Assembly: GCA_937915285.1 (NCBI GenBank)
Contig: CALDNG010000489.1
Location: 1-9,183, forward strand
Length of the DNA stretch: 9,183 bases
From: an uncultured Desulfomonile sp.
Lineage (GTDB): Bacteria > Desulfobacterota > Desulfomonilia > Desulfomonilales > Desulfomonilaceae
Direction of reading: 5' to 3'
In this document: positions 1 to 5,667 of the stretch, piece after piece
Layout of the letters: each line of letters starts with the position of its first letter
Position numbering within the stretch: position 1 is the first letter of the stretch
The notes under the pieces: model-generated
What the model was told of the DNA's origin: nothing
What the model saw: only the letters and a program-made list of their open reading frames with translations
Databases searched by the model: none
Program-made: the position numbers and the translations under genes

Positions 1-295
1 TGGCGTGGGCCTCTGCAAGGGACAATGCGTCCGCTATTCCACCTTCGCCTTCCTGGTATGCGTAGTTTATGTGGTCGACGCCATATTCCTTTCCGTTGCC
101 CAGCAGCCTCAGGAAATCACCCGGGTAATTGCCTCCGGTAACTATAAGGATGTCTGTTACGCCGGCTTTTACCAGGCACTCGACCGGATAGGTTATCATG
201 GGTCTGTTATAGACGGGTAGCAAGTGTTTGTTCGTAATCTTTGTAAGAGGATATAGGCGCGTTCCCAACCCACCGGCCAAAACCACTCCTTTCAT
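1..295 (-). CDS. Sugar-phosphate nucleotidyltransferase (glucose-1-phosphate thymidylyltransferase type), N-terminal part
   Basis: This family joins a nucleoside triphosphate (often dTTP) to a sugar 1-phosphate, giving an activated sugar for surface polysaccharide synthesis in the cytoplasm. The 98 visible residues begin MKGVVLAGGLGTRLYPLT, the nucleotide-binding loop of the family (GGxGTRLxPxT at residues 8-18). KHLLPV (23-28) and YNRPMI (29-34) follow, then TGGN near residue 53 and GEGGIADAL (82-90). That last motif points to the shorter RfbA-like/spore-coat-type nucleotidyltransferases rather than classical RmlA. The ATG at 295-293 follows a perfect AAGGAGGT (308-301) five bases upstream, so the start is firm. 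The gene runs off the left edge, so the rest of the domain and the sugar specificity cannot be judged. Whether it transfers dTMP or another nucleotide is uncertain. Confidence 0.9.
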   Translation of the reverse strand, partial: MKGVVLAGGLGTRLYPLTKITNKHLLPVYNRPMITYPVECLVKAGVTDILIVTGGNYPGDFLRLLGNGKEYGVDHINYAYQEGEGGIADALSLAEAHA

Positions 296-510
296 CAGAA
301 ACCTCCTTCAAAAAGGCGAATCGAATGAAAAAGGGGCCCGGAAAGAATATATTGCGCCTGTGGGATGCTCATGCTGAAAAATTCGCTTTGATGTCACCGG
401 GAAATCCGGCCCCGATACGGACATTGCCTCATGCAAGACCATCAAAACGAAAATGACCACAATAAATCTAAAAACCAGGGTCCCGATGATCCACGTCCAA
501 TCATCTTTCA

Positions 511-540
511 ATATTACAATTTTTGTCGGGCCTGTTTCAA
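511..540 (-). promoter_or_regulatory. Candidate promoter for the nucleotidyltransferase
   Basis: On the minus strand TTGAAA (540-535) is followed after 18 bases by TAATAT (516-511). This is a moderate match to the sigma-70 consensus, with the -10 matching 4 of 6 positions. Transcription would start near 504, leaving a leader of about 210 bases before the ATG at 295. It is called by eye, and other weaker candidates exist in this AT-rich stretch. Confidence 0.3.
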
Positions 541-597
541 GTTCATAAACAGTAATCCAGACTTGCCAGATAATTAGCCGCCTCCCAACTGTTGTGA

Positions 598-624
598 TTG
601 ACTTAAGATGTCAAGTAATATAAT
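598..624 (+). promoter_or_regulatory. Candidate sigma-70 promoter for the histidine kinase
   Basis: TTGACT (598-603) and a perfect TATAAT (619-624) are separated by 15 bases, shorter than the optimal 17. The 5-base inverted repeat TTGAC/GTCAA (598-602 and 610-614) overlaps the -35 and spacer and could be an operator. The predicted start near 631 leaves a leader of about 135 bases, which includes the palindrome at 649-662. Confidence 0.45.
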
Positions 625-648
625 TGAGAATAAATTGTTATGAAGCGG

Positions 649-662
649 ATTAACCCGTTAAT
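649..662. repeat. Perfect palindrome ATTAAC-CC-GTTAAT, possible operator
   Basis: Two perfect 6-base half-sites with a 2-base spacer lie just downstream of the predicted start of the kinase transcript. The size and symmetry suit a dimeric helix-turn-helix repressor, but no cognate regulator is identifiable in the window. A chance palindrome in AT-rich DNA is possible. Confidence 0.4.
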
Positions 663-767
663 GTGTCACTACTGATCCTTAGAATAACTCGATCGTAACT
701 CTAAAAATTAACAGGGGTATCCTGTCTCTTCCTTTTTTAGAACCCTATATAAGTTCCCGAAAAATCG

Positions 768-2690
768 GTGGTAAAATTCAGGAACAGACCTATTTGCTTC
801 AATGGTAAGAAACTGAAAATGCTTCATCTGACACTAGAGCAATTTGTTGAGAAAATACCTGATCCATGCGCACTCATAACTTCCGGCTATGATTTGGTAG
901 CTGTTAACAGGCGGCTGCGGGATTTTTCAGGCGGGAGCGTCGAAGGAAAATGTTACACGCAACTCGCCGGACTGGATAATCCGTGTCCCATTTGCAGGCT
1001 CCCCAAACTTTTGAGCGAAAAAGGCCGTGAAAACTTCGATGCTCACCAGACGCGCTTCGGGACTACGTGTCTCATCAATTTTGGGTATCTTGAGGACCTC
1101 AAGGGTGACGGTATTTTTATTGAGACCGTGAGACCCTTGAAGGAGTACGAGGAAAATTGCCGTGAGGCATTGAGGGAATCCGAAAAAACTCTTTCCAATA
1201 CCCTGGCCAAACTCTCCGGGCTGGTTTCAGTAAGTCGTGCGCTCATGCAAAAGGCCCCGATAGGCCGGAAAATGAGGCAGGTTATCACTCACATGCAGAG
1301 CGCTTTGGGAGTCGGTTCCAACAGGCATGTATGGATAGAAATGGACGGCACGACATACGGAGATGTCCCGACAGGAACTGAAGGCCCCCTCTGCGTTCAG
1401 GAAATCAGGGTCGAAAAGTCTCCCAAGGGACGCATTTGCGCCAATTTTTCTCCTGAGGAGAGGATGCTTCCTGAAGACGAGTTCTTCCTTCAGGAGGCCA
1501 GTGATCTGATCGGTCGGCAACTGGAAATATCCGAGCTTGAAGCCATGCTGAGACGCTCTGAGGAGCGTTACAAGAAGCTTGCTGCAAACCTTGCCAAGGA
1601 GATGTGGAGCAGGACCGAAGCGCTATCCCAGGAGAGGAGCTACCTGGAGGGTGTTCTGATGTCTTCCGCTGACATCATCATCACCACTGACCTGGGCGGC
1701 CGAATAGTGGAATTTAACCCCGCGGCGGAGAGCCTTTTGGGTTATACCTCCGAGGAGGCGCAGGGTAGACCCATCTCCGACATGTGGGTGGATGCCCTCG
1801 AGCGTGAGAGGGTTCTTCAGGAAGTGACCCTGACAGGAGGCATAAGCAATTATCAGACCCAACTCAGGCATAAATCCGGAAAGATAGTCGAGATATCTCT
1901 AACCCTTTCCCTTCTGAAAGACGGCGAAGGCAGGGTGTTGGGTACGGTCGGAATCAGCAAGGATGTCGGCAAGGAAAAGGCTATCATGAGGGAGCTTGAG
2001 CGGCTCAACCAGAATTACATCGAGTCCGTCCATTTCATAAGCCACGAAATGAAAAACTCCCTGCTGGTGATCGGAGGATTTGTGCAGAGGCTCCTAAAGA
2101 CGGAAACTGATCCATCCCGCACAGATCAGCTCGAAATAATCTATCATCACTCCAAATTCCTGGAAGCGATGAGCCGCGACTTTTTGACCCTGGCCGATCT
2201 TGAACAGGGTGAATTTCAGTTACGCAAAGAGGTGATAGAGGATTTCTACGAACAGGTTATCCTGCCTGCGATGGTTGGCCTTAGGGAACGTTATCCTAAC
2301 TCATTCCAGAGTTACGACGCCAGCATGGGCGGAGTAGGGGCCATACGCGTAATGGCTGATCCGCGCCTGATGGAAGTCGTTTACCGCAATCTGTTCGGGA
2401 ATGCGTTGAAATACGGCAAACCCAATGGACGAATAGCTTATGGCGTTGCATTCCTGGATACCGAATACGTGTTCAACGTCTGGAATGAAGGCCCCGGGGT
2501 CGAGCCACATGAGGCTGAAAAGATATTTGACAAGTTCTACAGGGTAAAAAACGAAATGACCAAGGGAAAGAGGGGGACCGGCCTGGGGCTTTACAACATA
2601 AGAAAAATAATCGAGGCCCATGGCGGAAGAATATGGTGCGAATCAGTCCCTGGGCAATGGATCAACTTCCTGTTCACCCTGCCGAGATAA
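768..2690 (+). CDS. Soluble PAS-GAF-like-PAS sensor histidine kinase
   Basis: This is a cytoplasmic sensor kinase that would autophosphorylate on His and pass the phosphate to an unlinked response regulator. It has 640 residues and no transmembrane segment or signal peptide. An N-terminal PAS-like domain (about 20-126) carries Cys62, Cys73 and Cys76 in a C-x10-CPIC arrangement. A GAF-like region (about 150-255) and a coiled linker follow, then a second PAS domain (about 292-402, with IVEFNPAAESLLGY). The kinase core has the H-box SHEMKN with His426, the N-box NLFGNALKYG (Asn545), the G1 box NEGPGV (573-578, Asn instead of the usual Asp), the F-box IFDKFYR and the G2 box GTGLGLY (603-609). The start is uncertain: the GTG at 768 has no Shine-Dalgarno, and an in-frame ATG at 819, just before the PAS domain, is equally plausible. 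No partner regulator lies next to it, so it is an orphan here and its ligand is unknown. Confidence 0.93.
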   Translation: MVKFRNRPICFNGKKLKMLHLTLEQFVEKIPDPCALITSGYDLVAVNRRLRDFSGGSVEGKCYTQLAGLDNPCPICRLPKLLSEKGRENFDAHQTRFGTTCLINFGYLEDLKGDGIFIETVRPLKEYEENCREALRESEKTLSNTLAKLSGLVSVSRALMQKAPIGRKMRQVITHMQSALGVGSNRHVWIEMDGTTYGDVPTGTEGPLCVQEIRVEKSPKGRICANFSPEERMLPEDEFFLQEASDLIGRQLEISELEAMLRRSEERYKKLAANLAKEMWSRTEALSQERSYLEGVLMSSADIIITTDLGGRIVEFNPAAESLLGYTSEEAQGRPISDMWVDALERERVLQEVTLTGGISNYQTQLRHKSGKIVEISLTLSLLKDGEGRVLGTVGISKDVGKEKAIMRELERLNQNYIESVHFISHEMKNSLLVIGGFVQRLLKTETDPSRTDQLEIIYHHSKFLEAMSRDFLTLADLEQGEFQLRKEVIEDFYEQVILPAMVGLRERYPNSFQSYDASMGGVGAIRVMADPRLMEVVYRNLFGNALKYGKPNGRIAYGVAFLDTEYVFNVWNEGPGVEPHEAEKIFDKFYRVKNEMTKGKRGTGLGLYNIRKIIEAHGGRIWCESVPGQWINFLFTLPR

Positions 2691-2720
2691 ACACCTCGTC
2701 GTCCCCCCATAAAATATTTA

Positions 2721-2763
2721 GGCGGACACGCCCGGGCACGCCTTGTGCCTGACTATGTCCGCC
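2721..2763. terminator. Large nested hairpin between convergent genes, probable bidirectional terminator
   Basis: A perfect 8-base outer stem, GGCGGACA (2721-2728) with TGTCCGCC (2756-2763), encloses an inner stem GGCAC (2735-2739) with GTGCC (2745-2749) and a 5-base loop. It sits between the kinase stop (2690) and the carboxypeptidase stop (2792). On the minus strand it is followed by an A/T-rich TAAATATTTTA tract, so termination of the carboxypeptidase transcript is the stronger reading. The plus-strand tail is not T-rich. Confidence 0.6.
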
Positions 2764-2791
2764 ATGGCCACCTTGTTTGTCGAAAGAGAAA

Positions 2792-3820
2792 TCAGTTCTT
2801 GGCCACCGGCTCAATTTTCTGGGAGGAGACTCGCTTGGGAGAAGAACTCTCCTTGAGCGCTCTCCTGTATACGAGCCTGGTGTCGTGGAAGTGGTTTGGG
2901 CTGCCCAACACCACTATGAGCAGATCGTTCTTGTCCGGGGCGAACTGTGAAGCCAGGCAATGCCCGGCCCTGGCGGTAAAACCCGTCTTGCCGCCGATTA
3001 CCGGAAGGTTGTCACTAAGTAGCTTGTTGGTATTTCTGATGGGATACTCATGCTGCGAATTCAGGCTGTTCATCACATAGCCTTTCTTCTGCACGATGGA
3101 ACGAATGATCTTATTCGAAAATGCAATCCTGGCTATATTGGCAATCTCTTTTGCAGTTGACGAATTGGCGTCTATTTCTTCATCCTTGATTTCATCCGGA
3201 GGCCCGGCAGGCTTGCGGTCGAGACCACTTGGGGTGAAAAATTCGCTATTTCTAGCCCCGAGTTCCCTGGCCTTCTTATTAAGCGCTGATACGAACTTCT
3301 GTTTACCTCCGGGGAATGAACAGGCAAGAGCCTCGGCGCAATCGTTGCCAGAACTTATAAGCATGCCGTGCAATAGATCGTTTACCGTAAATTCATCACC
3401 GGGTTTGAGACCCACAACATGCTTGGGAACAGATTTGATGTGATCAGGCGTCTTGACCTTTTTGTCCAGTGGCATGTTCTCAATTGTGACTAACGCGGAA
3501 ACAAGCTTGGTCAGGCTTGCAATCGGAAGCTTGAGATTCTCGTTGCGGGCCATTAGCGTCTCGTTGTTGGAGAGATTCACACAGTAAACCGCCTTGGCCT
3601 GGACTATGTTCGAAGCGGGTTTTATTGTTCTCTTCTTTGCCGGCTTTGCCTTAAGCTTTTTTATCTGGGCCTTCTTGTTCACATTCTTGTTGACAGCCTT
3701 TTTAACGGCGCTCTTCTTGGCCGCTGACGCGTTTTTTGCATCAGCTCCAATCGAGAGACTGCCGGAAAAGATGAAACATAAAATGAACAGGCCCAAAAAA
3801 ACTGATCGCTTAAATGACAC
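2792..3820 (-). CDS. D-alanyl-D-alanine carboxypeptidase (peptidase family S11), exported
   Basis: This is a penicillin-binding-protein-type serine peptidase that trims the terminal D-Ala from peptidoglycan stems in the periplasm. It has 342 residues. A signal peptide (MSFKRSVFLG start, hydrophobic core about 7-22, likely cleaved near residue 26-28) is followed by a Lys/Ala-rich basic segment (about 29-67). The catalytic domain carries all three signatures: ASLTK with Ser102 and Lys105 (SxxK), Ser157-Gly-Asn159 (SxN) and Lys278-Thr-Gly (KTG). Only about 60 residues follow KTG, so the C-terminal PBP5 domain and amphipathic anchor of DacA are absent, as in PBP7/PbpG-sized enzymes. The start is GTG (3820-3818), supported by AGGAGG (3830-3825) four bases upstream. 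It appears monocistronic, with its own promoter and a terminator hairpin. Endopeptidase activity instead of carboxypeptidase activity cannot be excluded. Confidence 0.92.
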   Translation of the reverse strand: MSFKRSVFLGLFILCFIFSGSLSIGADAKNASAAKKSAVKKAVNKNVNKKAQIKKLKAKPAKKRTIKPASNIVQAKAVYCVNLSNNETLMARNENLKLPIASLTKLVSALVTIENMPLDKKVKTPDHIKSVPKHVVGLKPGDEFTVNDLLHGMLISSGNDCAEALACSFPGGKQKFVSALNKKARELGARNSEFFTPSGLDRKPAGPPDEIKDEEIDANSSTAKEIANIARIAFSNKIIRSIVQKKGYVMNSLNSQHEYPIRNTNKLLSDNLPVIGGKTGFTARAGHCLASQFAPDKNDLLIVVLGSPNHFHDTRLVYRRALKESSSPKRVSSQKIEPVAKN

Positions 3821-3857
3821 AGAGCCTCCTGTAAATTAGCTTGATGTCTTAAACAGG

Positions 3858-3885
3858 ATAGTAGGAAGCAAGGAACAACTTTCAA
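3858..3885 (-). promoter_or_regulatory. Candidate promoter for the carboxypeptidase
   Basis: On the minus strand TTGAAA (3885-3880) and TACTAT (3863-3858) are separated by 16 bases. The predicted start near 3851 gives a leader of about 30 bases that contains the AGGAGG, which fits the gene start at 3820 well. Confidence 0.5.
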
Positions 3886-3939
3886 CCCTTCAAATAAACG
3901 CTTAATGAGAATCCTTATAGCAGAAAAAGAGCATTTTGA

Positions 3940-3956
3940 AAAGTGTTTTCCACTTT
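3940..3956 (-). terminator. Weak hairpin downstream of the acyltransferase
   Basis: AAAGTG and CACTTT form a 6-base stem with a 5-base loop. On the minus strand it is followed by a T-rich but interrupted tail. It lies about 60 bases past the acyltransferase stop and upstream of the carboxypeptidase promoter, the right place for a terminator, but the stem is AT-rich and weak. Confidence 0.3.
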
Positions 3957-4014
3957 AGCAATCGTCAAAAACCCGTTTATATGAAAGGCATTCTGGCGAG
4001 ACAGGGGAGGGAGT

Positions 4015-4932
4015 TCACTTTACCTGATGACAGAGTGTTTCACACACCCCGGACATAAGTTGACATTTGACAGAGCGTGCGGAGAAGGTTTTTGCTACAA
4101 GACCATAAACTGATTTTAGTTGGCCAAAAAAAGCTGCTTTTATTCTAGGGTTTACCTCCAGTCGTTCCTTCATGGGAACCTGTTTAAAACCCATTGATTC
4201 CTTGAAGCTCACCAGGCTGGATTTTTCACCAATCAAGGGTCGTCTTCCGTAAGACACGTATGCGACTTCCTCCCTGGACATGGCATTGTGAGTATAAGCG
4301 TATACAAGAGCATCTACAGGGTGATTTTTCAGTAAATGCGTCCGGCTGTAGGTTACGTCAATATGCCTGCCACCACCTGAGGAATAATATACTTGGAATG
4401 AGGCGAGTTCTCCGGAATTGAAGATACCCCATGCCTCGAAGAGTGGATTGTTTTCAATTGCATGGAGATATTCCTTCCATTCCTGTAACATGGCCTCGCC
4501 GAAAGGTCTTCCCTGACGATTACAGGTGTCTTCCAGATGCAAATGACCGACCTTTTTCAAAAAATCAATGGAAATGGGTTCAATCGCGCTCCGCTTGAGC
4601 GCCCAGCGTATGTTGTGTCTTCGTTTAGGGCTTTGGATGCTGTCAACATTATAATTTCTGTCCTGAACCAGCAATATCCATCCAGGAGTGTAACAACAGT
4701 TGTCAGAAGTGAAATAATGGAGAAACAAAGCGCCACGATTCCAAATACTACGCAGGTCCTCACATGACAGGGATATTTCCTTGAACGGCGGGGTAGGTCT
4801 AAAAATCTTGAAGCCAATAGAATTCCAGACGACGCCTGATTCAACCCAAGTCTCTGACCCTATCTTCCGGTAATAATCCAGGAGGTGTTTTTCCTCGAAA
4901 GATTCCTGTGCGTTTATTGCAGGATCACTCAT
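4015..4932 (-). CDS. GNAT/FemAB-like N-acyltransferase
   Basis: Likely a cytoplasmic acyltransferase of the GNAT fold, in the FemAB-like branch (Acetyltransf_6 type). Related proteins add acyl or aminoacyl groups to cell-envelope precursors or small molecules; the substrate here is unknown. It has 305 residues from MSDPAINAQE. A basic patch (SPKRRHNIRWALKRS, 101-115) precedes the core. The central strands GIFNSGELASFQVYY (169-183) are followed by a helix with HPVDALVYAY (204-213), then SYGRRPL (227-233) and SLVSFKESMGFKQVPMKERL (239-258), the last being the typical 'arrives at the same position, fixed on a GF' end of this fold. The frame stays open upstream to 5121, but the ATG at 4932 is preferred because AGAGGT (4944-4939) lies six bases before it and the upstream codons read as low-complexity non-protein. 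The gene is AT-richer than its neighbours: two sampled 60-base lines have 22 and 25 G/C, against 37 in one line of the dehydrogenase. This suggests transfer or relaxed selection. Confidence 0.75.
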   Translation of the reverse strand: MSDPAINAQESFEEKHLLDYYRKIGSETWVESGVVWNSIGFKIFRPTPPFKEISLSCEDLRSIWNRGALFLHYFTSDNCCYTPGWILLVQDRNYNVDSIQSPKRRHNIRWALKRSAIEPISIDFLKKVGHLHLEDTCNRQGRPFGEAMLQEWKEYLHAIENNPLFEAWGIFNSGELASFQVYYSSGGGRHIDVTYSRTHLLKNHPVDALVYAYTHNAMSREEVAYVSYGRRPLIGEKSSLVSFKESMGFKQVPMKERLEVNPRIKAAFFGQLKSVYGLVAKTFSARSVKCQLMSGVCETLCHQVK

Positions 4933-5087
4933 TTTTGAACCTCTGCCCGGAATAGTGGAGCTGTGGTAACTGGTATTGTCAGAGGCGCCAACGCGGCACG
5001 AACTCTGACACCATTTTCTGCCGATATATGCTGAAAAAAATTCTCGGTTGCGAAACGCACAAAAACATTCGAAATCAGAACAGACAG

Positions 5088-5116
5088 TTGTCAATTCTAT
5101 CAGGCGCAGGTATAAA
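5088..5116 (+). promoter_or_regulatory. Candidate promoter for the 115-residue gene
   Basis: TTGTCA (5088-5093) and TATAAA (5111-5116) are separated by the ideal 17 bases, and each box matches consensus at 5 of 6 positions. The predicted start near 5123 leaves a leader of about 130 bases before the ATG at 5254. Confidence 0.5.
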
Positions 5117-5121
5117 TACAA
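5094..5121 (-). promoter_or_regulatory. Candidate extended -10 promoter for the acyltransferase
   Basis: On the minus strand TTGTAT (5121-5116) is followed after 16 bases by TAGAAT (5099-5094). A TG dinucleotide at 5102-5101 makes an extended -10 element. The start would be near 5087, giving a leader of about 155 bases. It occupies almost the same bases as the plus-strand promoter candidate. Confidence 0.4.
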
Positions 5122-5253
5122 TGAGAAATCAGATACTACACAATATGGTAGTCCTGCTCAACATTATTTAACCTGAATGCTCAACCATACAGGTAAAATC
5201 TGCCTGACTTTTTCTCCAGGGGTTTGGAATTATAAGGAAGGACTGTTGGACTG

Positions 5254-5601
5254 ATGATAAGAGCTAGGGTATGGTTCAGGTGCGCGGCCATGAAGGATCC
5301 GGTTCTGCCAAGACTGCATCAACCCGCCCAAATAGGCTGGTTTGGCAAATACAGGAATATTGATCTCACCATTGAAAGGGAATTCTCAGGCGCGGAATTG
5401 CTCAAGCGAATGAAAGGGTGGATCACGGTTGACGCCCTTAAAGCCAGTGAGGAGCTTCAGAGAAAAGGAAGACTCAGGATATTCGACGACGGCGAGCTTG
5501 TTGTAGAAACCGAGACCATGGAGGACATGGTGTCCCTTCAGGGCTCTATCAGAGACATTTTTGCGGATCAATGCGATCTTGAAATCATTCCGAAGGATTA
5601 A
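5254..5601 (+). CDS. Unrecognised small soluble protein (115 residues)
   Basis: I do not recognise this protein. It begins MIRARVWFRCAAMKDP and contains no signal peptide or membrane segment. The C-terminal two thirds alternate predicted strands and helices: IDLTIEREF, a helix around GAELLKRMKGW, a helix around VDALKASEELQRK, then strands RLRIFDDGELVVETE, a helix around MEDMVSLQGSIRDIF and a final strand DLEIIPKD. This suggests a small alpha/beta domain. The composition is acidic toward the C-terminus. The ATG at 5254 is favoured by an AAGGAAGGA tract (5234-5242), although the spacing of about 11 bases is long; an ATG at 5290 is an alternative with a weaker site. A candidate promoter lies at 5088-5116. 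It is convergent with the acyl-CoA operon and its stop codon lies inside that operon's terminator T-tract. Codon use looks coding-like, but the function is unknown. Confidence 0.7.
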   Translation: MIRARVWFRCAAMKDPVLPRLHQPAQIGWFGKYRNIDLTIEREFSGAELLKRMKGWITVDALKASEELQRKGRLRIFDDGELVVETETMEDMVSLQGSIRDIFADQCDLEIIPKD

Positions 5602-5628
5602 ATAGAAAAGGCGGTCAACAGGCCGCCT
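5599..5628 (-). terminator. Intrinsic terminator of the acyl-CoA operon
   Basis: AGGCGG (5609-5614) pairs with CCGCCT (5623-5628) around an 8-base loop. Read on the minus strand the stem is followed by TTTTCTATTTA, a standard U-tract. It lies 40 bases past the dehydrogenase stop at 5668. The tract overlaps the TAA of the oncoming 115-residue gene. On the plus strand the tail is not T-rich, so rightward termination is less certain. Confidence 0.75.
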
Positions 5629-5667
5629 CTCTACAAAATCGTCCCGGAATTGAAACGACTGACTTTT

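Larger units (their letters stand above)
296..767. other. Gene-free divergent intergenic region
   Basis: About 470 bases lie between the nucleotidyltransferase (minus) and the histidine kinase (plus). The right half is AT-rich. It holds the Shine-Dalgarno of the leftward gene, a candidate promoter in each direction, a perfect palindrome at 649-662 and a small hairpin at 711-725 followed by a pyrimidine tract. A 67-codon minus-strand frame with a TTG start (511-308) contains a hydrophobic stretch but has no ribosome binding site, and I do not call it a gene. The unusually long leaders on both sides would allow regulation by protein or RNA structure, but no known riboswitch was recognised. Confidence 0.6.
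4933..5253. other. Gene-free divergent region with overlapping promoters
   Basis: About 320 AT-rich bases lie between the acyltransferase (minus) and the 115-residue gene (plus). The stretch holds two candidate sigma-70 promoters of opposite direction that overlap at 5088-5121, and little else that I can recognise. A minus-strand reading frame crosses part of it, but I take that as upstream read-through of the acyltransferase frame. No RNA gene was recognised. Confidence 0.55.

Noticed and set aside
308..511. 67-codon minus-strand frame with a hydrophobic segment, ending on the Shine-Dalgarno of the nucleotidyltransferase
   Set aside because: TTG start without a ribosome binding site, and the candidate minus-strand promoter would start transcription downstream of that TTG. 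A small membrane protein is possible but not supported.
711..738. Hairpin ACAGG/CCTGT followed by a pyrimidine tract before the kinase, considered as an attenuator
   Set aside because: The stem is only five bases and the tract is mixed C/T; too weak to call.
802..816. Four-codon ATG frame just before the internal ATG (819) of the kinase, considered as a regulatory leader peptide
   Set aside because: No ribosome binding site, and it lies inside the coding frame if the GTG at 768 is used.
2745..3839. Several plus-strand open frames across the carboxypeptidase, some hydrophobic
   Set aside because: They lie antisense to a gene with a complete catalytic motif set; the hydrophobicity comes from reading the Lys-rich linker backwards.
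4933..5121. 63-codon N-terminal extension of the acyltransferase
   Set aside because: The Cys/Ser/Arg-rich sequence does not look like a domain or signal peptide, and a good AGAGGT precedes the internal ATG at 4932.
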